DNA of 64,000 bases from an uncultured Aequorivita sp. (lineage in GTDB: Bacteria; Bacteroidota; Bacteroidia; Flavobacteriales; Flavobacteriaceae). Positions 9,680-18,986 of this stretch are shown here, piece by piece. The stretch is taken from assembly GCA_937125455.1 (NCBI GenBank), contig CAKZLK010000043.1, positions 310,001 to 374,000 on the forward strand. The letters run 5' to 3'. The stretch's first letter is position 1. Every line of letters begins with the position of its first letter. A model generated the notes under the pieces. That model ran no database searches, was not told where the DNA came from, and saw nothing but the letters and a program-made list of their open reading frames with translations. The position numbers and the translations under genes were made by a program.

Positions 9680-10750
9680 ATGGATTTAGGAAATCAGTTT
9701 GAAATAGACTTTCTCCCTGTAGGAGAGGGAGAAAAAAGCGGGGATGCTATTGCTATGAGATTCGGCGATTTTAGCGAGGAAGGCAGACAGTTTGTGGTTG
9801 TCATTGATGGTGGTGATAAAGAGACAGGAAATAGATTAGTGAAGCATATTAGAGAGCACTACAATTCAGAAACAGTGGATTTAATTATCTCAACCCATCC
9901 TGACAGCGATCATACTTCAGGATTGAGAATCGTAATGGAAGAATTAAATGTGAAAGGATTATGGATGCACTTACCATGGGAACACTCAGACCGAATCTGC
10001 GATTTATTTACCGATGGCCGTATAACTGATGAAAGCTTAAAGAAACGGTTGAGAAAAGCATATCGCTATGCATATGAACTTGAGCAACTTGCTATTGAAT
10101 ACAAGGTGCCTATTACCGAACCCTTCGCTGGTAATGAAAGCAAATGGGGGATTTTTAAAATTTTAGGACCTCAGGAAGATTACTATCGAGAATTGCTAAC
10201 CGATTCTGCTAAGACTCCGGAAAAAAAAGAGGGTCTGCGAGGTGCTACAATATTTGAACAAGTAAAAACATTTGCGAAGTCTGTTGTTAATTGGGTTTCA
10301 GAAACCCTAGAACAAGGATTACTTGATGATTCAGGCGAAACTTCTCCAGAAAACAACTCAAGTGTCGTTACCTTATTTCAATTTGATGGTAAGAAAATTC
10401 TATTTACTAGTGATACTGGTATGCCAGCTCTGAATCGTGTGATTGAATATTGCGACTTAAATGGAATTGATTTATCTGACTTAAATTTGGTCCAAATACC
10501 CCATCACGGAGCAAAGCGAAATATATCTCCTGATATAGTAAAATCAATCAGTGCGTCAACTGCAATTGTATCAGCATCTAAAAATGCTCCGAAACACCCT
10601 TCTTACCAAGTAACTAATGAGTTTCATAGAAATGGTTCAAATGTAGCAACTACTGAAGGGTCTATATTCTGTTACCATAATAATGTTGCTTCACGCCCAG
10701 GTTATACATCATTCATCCCACTAGGTTTTAAACCAAAAGTACAAGAATAG
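9680..10750 (+). CDS. Metallo-beta-lactamase-fold hydrolase (ComEC/Rec2-like MBL)
   Basis: 356 aa. VVIDGGDKETG, IISTHPDSDHTSGL (HxDxDH variant), FTSDTGMPAL, QIPHHGAKRN. Confidence 0.75.
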   Translation: MDLGNQFEIDFLPVGEGEKSGDAIAMRFGDFSEEGRQFVVVIDGGDKETGNRLVKHIREHYNSETVDLIISTHPDSDHTSGLRIVMEELNVKGLWMHLPWEHSDRICDLFTDGRITDESLKKRLRKAYRYAYELEQLAIEYKVPITEPFAGNESKWGIFKILGPQEDYYRELLTDSAKTPEKKEGLRGATIFEQVKTFAKSVVNWVSETLEQGLLDDSGETSPENNSSVVTLFQFDGKKILFTSDTGMPALNRVIEYCDLNGIDLSDLNLVQIPHHGAKRNISPDIVKSISASTAIVSASKNAPKHPSYQVTNEFHRNGSNVATTEGSIFCYHNNVASRPGYTSFIPLGFKPKVQE

Positions 10751-10751
10751 T

Positions 10752-11459
10752 ATGATTTCAAAATACAAATTAAACGCTAGAATATACCCCACACTTATAC
10801 TACTGCTACCAGTATTATTAATCGCCATTTATTTCTCTATAGATTATGAGAGTATCTACACTGCAATTGGAGGATTAGGACTATTTGCGCTTTTACAATT
10901 CGTTTTAAGTGAAGTTGGTAGGGATCGAGGCAAGAAGGCAGAAACAAAACTTTGGGAGGAATGGGGTGGTACTCCTAGTGCCCAAATCTTACGTCATTCG
11001 GATCAGATAATTGATCCACATACAACGAGTCGCCTCCATAAAAAACTTTTTGAAAGTACAGGTATTGGTTTTGAAGATATGTCTGAATTAGAAGTTTCTG
11101 ATCCTAAAAATGCAGATACTATATATGCAGCTTGGTGTGGGCACCTTCGTGAGGCAACAAGAGATACTTCGAAACATAGACTACTCTTTCAAGAAAATAT
11201 TAGTTACGGATTTCGTAGAAACCTATGGGGGTTGAAAAAACCAGCAATAATTCTCATTGCAATAACAGCCTCTACAATTGCTTTTGCTGAATATCTACAA
11301 ATTCAATCAAATGGAAATCTGCCCTCACTTATAAGTGCTCTTTGTTTCATCGGTCTTCTGTTAATCCTTTTATTCTGGTTACTAATCATAAAGAAATCTT
11401 GGATAAAATCTGTTGCATTTGCTTATGCTGAAAGATTAACCAGATCAATAAACTCTTAA
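10752..11459 (+). CDS. Membrane protein (about four TM segments in two hairpins) with central soluble domain, paired with MBL hydrolase
   Basis: 235 aa; hydrophobic segments near residues 13-50 and 165-210; starts 2 bp after the MBL gene stop. Confidence 0.6.
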   Translation: MISKYKLNARIYPTLILLLPVLLIAIYFSIDYESIYTAIGGLGLFALLQFVLSEVGRDRGKKAETKLWEEWGGTPSAQILRHSDQIIDPHTTSRLHKKLFESTGIGFEDMSELEVSDPKNADTIYAAWCGHLREATRDTSKHRLLFQENISYGFRRNLWGLKKPAIILIAITASTIAFAEYLQIQSNGNLPSLISALCFIGLLLILLFWLLIIKKSWIKSVAFAYAERLTRSINS

Positions 11460-11519
11460 TAATTTTCATTAACTCATTAGATTTACCGGTTCTGCTTCGA
11501 TAAGAATTGAGCCCTTCTT

Positions 11520-11609
11520 CTATCGAAGGTTGAGATTTAAGGATAGTCGTTCAGGTATCGTGTAATCTTCATCAATAAAAATCAATTCTCCTGTTTCTGG
11601 GTTATACAT
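11520..11609 (-). CDS. Micro-ORF or gene remnant MYNPETGELIFIDEDYTIPERLSLNLNLR
   Basis: 29 codons translated manually on the minus strand downstream of the serine recombinase; protein-like composition but no recognised family. Confidence 0.2.
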   Translation of the reverse strand: MYNPETGELIFIDEDYTIPERLSLNLNLR

Positions 11610-11680
11610 ACTATGGTTAAGGTATCTAGGGTTACTGATTATCTAGATTCCTCTCAACAATGTATCGTTATTTAAAATAT

Positions 11681-13318
11681 TTAGGGATCGTGGTCGGGAT
11701 AGAGAAGCTCATCCAATTTTGGAACATACTCATATTTATGATCTACAAAATTGCACCACTCCCTAAGCTCTTCATTACTTAAAGATGTCCGATCGAGCAA
11801 GGTCGTCCATTCATTAGCGATAACAAAGTCATAATTATCCGAGTGGAGAATATGTTGTGGGGAAGTTCGTGAGGTGTCCCGAGAATGGCAGCATTTTGAT
11901 GAATTCGATACTTTTAGCAACTCTTTAAAGGGAGAACGTAGTGAAAAATATAGAGATTTTTCAGAAACAGCAAAGTTCGAGGTTACTATTTCCAGTAATT
12001 TTCGTTTTTCTGTTTTATTTCCTGATTCATACGTATTTAAAAGGGATTTAGAAAGTTCGAGGAAATTTGTAATTTTCTCAGAAAACGACTGTTTTGGATT
12101 GGAAAGTTGCATTAATGATTGATCTAAAGAATGAATTGAATCTACAAGAGAATTCTTTTTCTTTTGATAATCTTCGGCACTTAAGAGATTCTCTAAGTAA
12201 GCTTCCAATAGTTTGTCCTCTTTGATTCTGAGTTTTCCAATATCTAGTTTTATTTGCTGGCGGATATTATCTGTTGACTCTTCTTTGAGAAAGTCGTCCT
12301 CAAGAATTATTTCCTCCACTTGTTTTTCTTCATTTGGATTGAGGGAAATAAATTTGATGGTATTTATAACGGATTTTTCTATAAAATCTTCTCGTCTTGA
12401 TTTTGTAGGACATCCTTTAGTCGCACAGCGGTAATAGACCATTCCTTTCTGATTTTCTCCCGACATAAAGTAGTCGCAGAGCTTACATTTAATTCGCTTT
12501 CTAAAGGTATAATCGTGTATTATACCTTTATGCTGAATCCTTCCTGTGAGTACTTCTTGCACTCTATGAAAAATATTTTTGGGTACAATTGCCTCGTGAA
12601 TTCCCGAAAAGAGTTTCCCATTCACTTCCATTAAACCTATATAAAAAGGATTCTTTAATAGTCGCAAGAGAGAATTTTTGTTGACGATATTTCCTTTAAA
12701 GTTTCTTAAGCCCTTTTCATACATTACTTTAGAAAGCATTTTTGCGTTATATTCTCCAGAAGCATAGAGCTTGAATAATTCTTGTACCAATTCATATTTT
12801 TTTGGGTCTTTGGTTTTGACTTTTCCTTTCCCCGTATTTAAATACCCAATGGGTGCACAAAAGGGATATAGTCCCTGATTCAATCTCCCGTAAATTCCTT
12901 TGATAGTTTCTTGTCTTAAGTTGCGCACATAATCCGAAGCCATCACTGCTTGAATATCTGCCGATAATCGCCCCCCACGTTCCGTCATATCCAAGCTTTC
13001 GTGTGCAAAATGGACTTGGATGCCATTATCAATTAAATCTCCCACTGCGGCCCAATCGTGAAGGTTTCGGGCGCTACGATCGATCTTATGCATAATGACT
13101 CCTTGAGATTTGCCATCTTTCAAAAGATTCATCATATCCGTGAATTTAGGTCGACCTTTTTTTGCCGCTGTTTGCGTTTCTTCAAACCATTTAATAATAT
13201 TGAGACGGTTCTTTGTGGCGTATTCAATGATTGAGCGTTCTTGCTCTGATAAAGATGCCCCATCTACTTGTTTTGTATCCGATACCCGTATATATCCAAA
13301 TACGTCATTTTTTCTCAT
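11681..13318 (-). CDS. Large serine recombinase (resolvase N-domain, recombinase domain, zinc ribbon)
   Basis: 545 aa. FGYIRVSDTKQVDGASLSEQ, MHKIDRSARNLHDW, GRLSADIQAVMASDYVRNLRQE, CKLCDYFMSG...CATKGCPTKS. Confidence 0.9.
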   Translation of the reverse strand: MRKNDVFGYIRVSDTKQVDGASLSEQERSIIEYATKNRLNIIKWFEETQTAAKKGRPKFTDMMNLLKDGKSQGVIMHKIDRSARNLHDWAAVGDLIDNGIQVHFAHESLDMTERGGRLSADIQAVMASDYVRNLRQETIKGIYGRLNQGLYPFCAPIGYLNTGKGKVKTKDPKKYELVQELFKLYASGEYNAKMLSKVMYEKGLRNFKGNIVNKNSLLRLLKNPFYIGLMEVNGKLFSGIHEAIVPKNIFHRVQEVLTGRIQHKGIIHDYTFRKRIKCKLCDYFMSGENQKGMVYYRCATKGCPTKSRREDFIEKSVINTIKFISLNPNEEKQVEEIILEDDFLKEESTDNIRQQIKLDIGKLRIKEDKLLEAYLENLLSAEDYQKKKNSLVDSIHSLDQSLMQLSNPKQSFSEKITNFLELSKSLLNTYESGNKTEKRKLLEIVTSNFAVSEKSLYFSLRSPFKELLKVSNSSKCCHSRDTSRTSPQHILHSDNYDFVIANEWTTLLDRTSLSNEELREWCNFVDHKYEYVPKLDELLYPDHDP

Positions 13319-13381
13319 AATTCTTTATTGCTTAATTCGAATAATCTCTATTTATCATGCTTACTTGGAAATCAAAAGGTG

Positions 13382-13549
13382 TCAAGCGGATGAATCTTTT
13401 TCAGATTGAATTCTTCGTTGCATATCTCTCACTAATTCTAAGTAGGCATAAAAGTTTTGTTCGGCTTCAATAATTTCTTCTTGGTTTTTTCCTTGCATTA
13501 AGTTGCTGACAAAGGTTCTTAATTTTGATTGTTCTCTTTTATTGCTCAT
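13382..13549 (-). CDS. Small 55-aa protein upstream of serine recombinase, missing from ORF track
   Basis: Manual translation: MSNKREQSKLRTFVSNLMQGKNQEEIIEAEQNFYAYLELVRDMQRRIQSEKDSSA*. Full ORF, same strand as the recombinase. Confidence 0.6.
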   Translation of the reverse strand: MSNKREQSKLRTFVSNLMQGKNQEEIIEAEQNFYAYLELVRDMQRRIQSEKDSSA

Positions 13550-13588
13550 AGAACATCAAGAATACTATTGGACTGAAGACAAAAAAAG

Positions 13589-14821
13589 GTGTCACAGTAT
13601 ATGCCACACCTAGATTGTATTTTCGATGCGAGTCATACTACTCGCATTATGAAATTTCGCAATCCCGAAATCAGCTATTTTGCCAAAACAAATTTTCGTT
13701 CTGACGGAAAGGTTTTTGGGATATTCCAAAAGGATCGTTTGATGCATACGTATATTTTAGGAAAGACCGGTGCTGGTAAAACAAACCTTCTCACAGCCCT
13801 CATTCTCCAAGACATCCTTCACGGGAGAGGATGTGCTGTTTTTGATGTACACGGTGACCTTTTGAATAACATTCTTAATAATATTACTGATGATAGAGTA
13901 AAAGATGTTATTCACTTAGATATTGCAAACCCACTCTTAACATATCGGTATAACCCCTTAAAAAAGGTAAGTGAAGAAAAAAAATCCCTTGTAGTTGGAG
14001 GATTACTCGATGCTTTTCATAAGCTATGGCGTGGAGCTTGGGGCGTAAAACTTGAACATATCTTACGGTACATTCTGCTTACGCTGTTATCACTTCCAAA
14101 ATCTGACCTCAGCGACATACCAAGAATTATTCACGATAGTAATTTTAGGGAACGGTGTGTAAGAATGGTTGATAATGAAGAAATCATTCGGTTTTGGAAA
14201 AGTGAATTCCCAAAATACACCAAAAACGATATCGTTCCCATTCTCAACAAAGTCGGAGCATTTCTAGCGCACCCATCTATTAAAAGATTTTTAATAACCA
14301 ACGAAAAAGACATTTCATTAAGACAGTGTATAGACCAATCCAAAATACTGTTGATTGATATTAGTAAGGGACGAATAGGTATAGATGCTTCTCACCTCAT
14401 TGGCTCTATTCTCATAACGTCTTTTGCCAATGCTTCCTTTACGCGGATTGATACCGAGGAAACGAAACGTGTTCCATTCCACATTTTTTTGGATGAGTTT
14501 CAAAATTACACCTCACCAAGTATTTCAGGAATATTAAGCGAGCTTCGAAAATTCAAAATTTCTTTAACCCTTGCTAATCAATATCTGTATCAGCTTGATA
14601 CGGATATTAAAAATGCCGTTCTGGGAAACGTTGGAACAATCATCGCCTTTAGAACGGGTCAGGCTGATGCCAAATATCTGGCACAAGAATTCTACCCAAT
14701 ATTTGAAACTTCAGACTTTACCAGTCTTGATAATTATGAGATTTATTTGAAGTTGATGATTTCAGGAAAACCGAGCAGACCATTTTCAGCCAGCACCATT
14801 CCATATCACAAAGTTCTGTGA
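13589..14821 (+). CDS. HerA/TraG-like ATPase (type IV coupling protein-like / TraM-recognition domain)
   Basis: 410 aa. ILGKTGAGKTNLL Walker A, FHIFLDEFQNYTSPS Walker B; GTG start. Confidence 0.75.
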   Translation: MSQYMPHLDCIFDASHTTRIMKFRNPEISYFAKTNFRSDGKVFGIFQKDRLMHTYILGKTGAGKTNLLTALILQDILHGRGCAVFDVHGDLLNNILNNITDDRVKDVIHLDIANPLLTYRYNPLKKVSEEKKSLVVGGLLDAFHKLWRGAWGVKLEHILRYILLTLLSLPKSDLSDIPRIIHDSNFRERCVRMVDNEEIIRFWKSEFPKYTKNDIVPILNKVGAFLAHPSIKRFLITNEKDISLRQCIDQSKILLIDISKGRIGIDASHLIGSILITSFANASFTRIDTEETKRVPFHIFLDEFQNYTSPSISGILSELRKFKISLTLANQYLYQLDTDIKNAVLGNVGTIIAFRTGQADAKYLAQEFYPIFETSDFTSLDNYEIYLKLMISGKPSRPFSASTIPYHKVL

Positions 14822-14904
14822 CATAGATGGAGCATACAACGACGTACCTTTTTTGGTTTTGAGGATTCTGTAATACTGCTGTTGAAACCACAATTCAATA
14901 CATT

Positions 14905-15363
14905 ATGAAAACACAACAGAATCTTTGTATTTGCCACGAAGTACAGATACATTATAAGCGTCCACTCTTTGAAACACAGCAAAAAATATCATCTTCGGAA
15001 TCAGTCGATGCGCTCTTGCGGGAATTTATTGATTTGGAACGTATCGACCATAAGGAATTCTTTTGGCTCATTCTCCTTAACAATAGCAACTACGTCATTG
15101 GGATGAGCGAAATCGGAGTGGGAAACACTACGGGAGTATGCGTAAACTTTAAAGAAATTTTCCAGTTGGCAATCCTTACCAATGCAACAGGCATTATCGT
15201 AGCCCACAACCATCCGAGCGGAAACCTGAAGGCATCCACATCGGATCTTCAGATCACCCAAAAACTGAAAGAATCAACCAAGCTTTTGGATATCATATTA
15301 CTCGACCATTTAATCATTACCTCAGAAGGTTTTCTCTCCCTATCGGATAATGGGGAACTATAG
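14905..15363 (+). CDS. RadC/JAB-domain protein
   Basis: 152 aa. GVCVNFKEIFQLAILTNATGIIVAHNHPSGNLKASTSDLQITQKL...DHLIIT. Confidence 0.9.
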   Translation: MKTQQNLCICHEVQIHYKRPLFETQQKISSSESVDALLREFIDLERIDHKEFFWLILLNNSNYVIGMSEIGVGNTTGVCVNFKEIFQLAILTNATGIIVAHNHPSGNLKASTSDLQITQKLKESTKLLDIILLDHLIITSEGFLSLSDNGEL

Positions 15364-15377
15364 CCTTTTAATTACCT

Positions 15378-16172
15378 ATGCCCAAGACCCCCATCACCTA
15401 CTACGGAGGAAAACTAAATATGCTCAAACATATCCTTCCAAATATTCCAGAGCATACCATTTATACAGAATCATTCTTTGGTGGTGGTGCGGTGTTTTTT
15501 GCAAAAGAGCCATCGGAATCTGAAATTATTAATGATGCCAATGCGATGGTGGTAAATTTTTTTGAAGTCTGTACCACAGATTTTGAAAGTCTGAGGATGA
15601 AAATTGAAGCAACCCTCTTCTCAAGGGCAACCTATTCAGTTGCTTATGCAATGTACCGAATGCCCCATTTGTTTGATAAAATCCAACAGGCGTGGGCATT
15701 TTATGTTGCAACGAATATGGGATTTGGGTGTCGGATTGGTTCGTGGGGATTTGATAAGTATGGAAAGCGATTAAAAGCATTTCAGAATAAGAAAATGCTA
15801 TTCGATGGAACAATTTTCAAACGTCTCTTACAAGCACAGATTGAACATAACGATGCGTGCAAGATCATTGAAACCTACGATACCAAGGATACCTTCCATT
15901 ACGTTGACCCGCCATATATCAATACCAATCAAGGTCACTATCAGGGATATAGTGAGGCAGATTATAAACGTCTATTAACTATTCTCTCACTGGTAAAAGG
16001 AAAATTTCTTTTAAGCAGTTTTCCTTCTGAAATTCTCGACAGCTTTATCAAAAAATTTGGTTGGCATACTCTTGAATTTTCTAAACCATTGACGGCTAAT
16101 AAAGCCACGCTTGGAAAAGCAAGAACAAGCCGAAAGACGGAAGTTCTTACGGCAAACTATCCATTAATTTAA
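15378..16172 (+). CDS. D12-class N6-adenine DNA methyltransferase (Dam-like), orphan
   Basis: 264 aa. ITYYGGKLNML, ESFFGGGAVFF, HYVDPPYINTNQ. Confidence 0.9.
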   Translation: MPKTPITYYGGKLNMLKHILPNIPEHTIYTESFFGGGAVFFAKEPSESEIINDANAMVVNFFEVCTTDFESLRMKIEATLFSRATYSVAYAMYRMPHLFDKIQQAWAFYVATNMGFGCRIGSWGFDKYGKRLKAFQNKKMLFDGTIFKRLLQAQIEHNDACKIIETYDTKDTFHYVDPPYINTNQGHYQGYSEADYKRLLTILSLVKGKFLLSSFPSEILDSFIKKFGWHTLEFSKPLTANKATLGKARTSRKTEVLTANYPLI

Positions 16173-16190
16173 CCTTTAAAATTAAATATT

Positions 16191-16400
16191 ATGAAAAAAG
16201 TAATAGACAAATCGGTCAATCTCGATTTGGTTGGCCACAACGGAAATGCATTCGCAATTATGGGTGTATTCCAAAGACAAGCCAGAAAAGAGGGCTGGAC
16301 GCAGGAAGAAATTGATATGGTGCTTGAAGAGGCTAAAAGTGGGGATTATAACCACTTACTCGCTACAATAATGAACCATTGTGAACCCGAGGAATTATGA
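16191..16400 (+). CDS. Small conserved-looking protein of mobile element
   Basis: 69-aa ORF in a tight co-directional cluster; overlaps the next ORF by ATGA. Confidence 0.55.
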   Translation: MKKVIDKSVNLDLVGHNGNAFAIMGVFQRQARKEGWTQEEIDMVLEEAKSGDYNHLLATIMNHCEPEEL

Positions 16401-16999
16401 ATATCAAGCAAAGAAAACTCGTCCTGCACTTCCTGCAACAATTACGGGATGGGTTGGTAAAAGAAAGAAATCAAGATATTAACGAACTATTCAACGAATT
16501 TTTTAACCGTGATGAACTCATTGATATTCTGGAGCATTCTTTTGCTGTTCAAGACCTTGAGGAGCATCAAATTGAAACTCTGGATAACGAAAATCTTTTA
16601 GAACTTATAGGTGAGGATTATTATATCCTCTCGTATCTGATAGAAAAGATAGAGGCAGGTATTACATCTGTTCCAAAAAAAAGTCAGTCCGAAATACATA
16701 ATTTCTTTGACCAGATCCAAATTGATCCCCACTATCTGCGGGACAAACCTGTAGAGGAGTGGGACGAGTATGATACGAGCAACTATTACTCCATATTATT
16801 TAAACACGGAAAGACAAAACGTGTCTTTGCCATTTTTACCTCTGATGTGAAATCGGAGGACAAGTATGTGGTAACGACCAAGCCCTCTTATTTCTTTGAT
16901 ACCAAAGAGGAAGCTAAAAAGGAAATTGATAACATTATCGTCGAAAACAAATTTTCCAGAGAAGATCTGGTGATTCATAGCCTTTGGCAGATAACTTAA
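16397..16999 (+). CDS. Hypothetical protein (200 aa)
   Basis: ORF in tight co-directional cluster. Confidence 0.6.
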   Translation: MNIKQRKLVLHFLQQLRDGLVKERNQDINELFNEFFNRDELIDILEHSFAVQDLEEHQIETLDNENLLELIGEDYYILSYLIEKIEAGITSVPKKSQSEIHNFFDQIQIDPHYLRDKPVEEWDEYDTSNYYSILFKHGKTKRVFAIFTSDVKSEDKYVVTTKPSYFFDTKEEAKKEIDNIIVENKFSREDLVIHSLWQIT

Positions 17000-17030
17000 A
17001 ACTGAATATTAACTTTAAATTTTAGAAACT

Positions 17031-17546
17031 ATGAACAATGCAAGTATTGTTGATGTTCTCATTGAGAACATCAAAACAGACCAAGGGCTGTTGGAAACAA
17101 CAGAGACCAAAATCAGTGAAGCCAAAGAAGAAAAGCGGGCTATTGCTGATAGACTGAAGGACTATAGGAGGGATGTCTCTGTATTGCTGAAATACGCAGA
17201 TGACCAGCACCGTAAACAGATTGAGGAACTCGGTTTCAACTTTTCGGAATCGGAACAGGGGCTGAACCCCGTTGCCCAAACAGCACTGGACCTTATCCTT
17301 GCCGCAAAGGGCAACCAGATGACGAACGAGAAACTGTATAACGCATACGCGAATACCTTTAAGAAAAAGGAGGATGCGTTCAATTACACCGAGTTCAATA
17401 TCAAGACCCGTTCTCTTTTCAACACGCAACGGTTGTTGCGCAAGAAAGGCAAGGATCCTAAATCATCAAGGGATGATGTTATTTCCTTAAACGGTCGGGT
17501 AATGAAAAAAGAAGTTCCCGCTATTGAGGAATCTAAAAGCAAATAA
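17031..17546 (+). CDS. Hypothetical coiled-coil protein (171 aa)
   Basis: ORF in cluster, higher GC than surroundings, heptad-like N-terminus. Confidence 0.6.
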   Translation: MNNASIVDVLIENIKTDQGLLETTETKISEAKEEKRAIADRLKDYRRDVSVLLKYADDQHRKQIEELGFNFSESEQGLNPVAQTALDLILAAKGNQMTNEKLYNAYANTFKKKEDAFNYTEFNIKTRSLFNTQRLLRKKGKDPKSSRDDVISLNGRVMKKEVPAIEESKSK

Positions 17547-17550
17547 TTAT

Positions 17551-17979
17551 ATGGACACCTTTTTAGATTTGTTTAACGATAGACAGAAAGCTATTGACCA
17601 CGCATTGTGGCTCAACTTCAAGTACCGTATCGCCAATATCAAGTTCGGGGTCATTCACGGCCCCGAAAATGATTGGGCGGTATGTGAAAAAGCTACTGCC
17701 GATGAAATGGGACAAACTTTTTTGAATGTAATGCCAGATGACCATTCCACAATGAGCTATCGTGACATCCGACACATTAGGATGGATCGGGAGCCACTTC
17801 TACATTGGGAAGCCATTACAGGAATGTTCTCAGTTGCCGATGGTGAGATACTTCGGTATTTATTGTACGCTAAAATCCCGATTGAGAAGTTCATTCGATA
17901 TGAACTTGCTTCTCGTGGATATGACAAGAGCCACCGCTGGTGTGGTTTTGATAAAGCCGAGGAGATTTGGCTAAAATGA
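17551..17979 (+). CDS. Hypothetical protein (142 aa)
   Basis: Start reassigned to MDTFLDLFNDRQKAIDH, just after the upstream ORF stop. Confidence 0.6.
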   Translation: MDTFLDLFNDRQKAIDHALWLNFKYRIANIKFGVIHGPENDWAVCEKATADEMGQTFLNVMPDDHSTMSYRDIRHIRMDREPLLHWEAITGMFSVADGEILRYLLYAKIPIEKFIRYELASRGYDKSHRWCGFDKAEEIWLK

Positions 17980-17993
17980 CAATTGAAATACAT

Positions 17994-18020
17994 AAGCATC
18001 CAAATATTGGATGCTTTTTT
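17994..18020 (+). terminator. Rho-independent terminator closing the radC-dam cluster
   Basis: AAGCATCCAA-ATA-TTGGATGCTT followed by T tract. Confidence 0.75.
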
Positions 18021-18081
18021 ACGTGAATGTGAAAATCGTAATTAAAGCCTATTTTAAAACGGAATCCTCGATATGTAATGG

Positions 18082-18738
18082 TTATCCCCAAAAATAGATT
18101 CTTAAATGCGCTTCAAGATATATCTGGTTTTTTGAAAAACATATTGTTTTCCTACTTAACCTTTTGTAATGGGTTCTGAGCGTTAAGTTCATCCTTTCTA
18201 TTTTGTTCGTACAATATTGAAATCGTTTGTGAATTGCTTTTGGAATAAGCGAAGGATAAATATTTAATCGATCAGTATAAATACTATTGGGTTGGAGTAA
18301 GAGTACCTTATTGATTAAAGGTCGTATTGCCTCTTTTGTTTTTCTGCCAACAAAAAAATCAATCACGCTTTTTGTTTCTCTTTCTATGGCATAGGTAATC
18401 CAAGTGAAGTCCTCTTTTCGTTTTATATATGTCCATAGCTCATCAACTTCATATTTACAGCCAAGCTTATTAAAATATGGAGCTTTAATCTGTTTACTGA
18501 TCTTTAGCATTCTTGATAGAACAGTGTTCTTGGAAATACCAATAATTCTTGAAATACTTAAAATACCACAGCCTTCTCTTAACAGATTTTTAATCAAAGT
18601 ATTCGTTGTGTCTTGGTAAGCAGTATATGAATAGGATTGTTGAAAACAAGCATTACAACTTTTACAAAAATAACGTTGGATCCCATTTCGCTTTCCCCGT
18701 TTTATACAATTTGGTTCTTTACAATTTTTACATTTCAT
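18082..18738 (-). CDS. IS1-family transposase
   Basis: MKCKNCKEPNCIKRGKRNGIQRYFCKSCNACF (zinc finger/HTH), YEVDELWTYIKRKEDFTWITYAIERETKSVIDFFVGRKTKE, NKIERMNLTLRTHYKRLSRKTICFSKN. Confidence 0.85.
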   Translation of the reverse strand: MKCKNCKEPNCIKRGKRNGIQRYFCKSCNACFQQSYSYTAYQDTTNTLIKNLLREGCGILSISRIIGISKNTVLSRMLKISKQIKAPYFNKLGCKYEVDELWTYIKRKEDFTWITYAIERETKSVIDFFVGRKTKEAIRPLINKVLLLQPNSIYTDRLNIYPSLIPKAIHKRFQYCTNKIERMNLTLRTHYKRLSRKTICFSKNQIYLEAHLRIYFWG

Positions 18739-18888
18739 AACACAAATATAATCAAGCACCAATTTGACTCACGTAGCAATATAAAAACCTTATGCTATGG
18801 GTTCTAATAAACTGTCATTATTTCGAAGAACGAGAATGAGCCTTTATTAAGGGACTCATTATCTATTTAATTTGTTGATAATCAATCT

Positions 18889-18914
18889 TAAAATGCTGTT
18901 TTTTTTCAACAGCA
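18889..18914 (-). terminator. Probable terminator of the minus-strand RHS operon
   Basis: Read on minus: TGCTGTT-GAAAAAA-AACAGCA-TTTT. Confidence 0.45.
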
Positions 18915-18986
18915 CCAGTTTGACCCATTACCTCGGTGGGCGGTTTATGTATTTTTGTTGTTGATATAAGCTTGATATTCTTCTTT

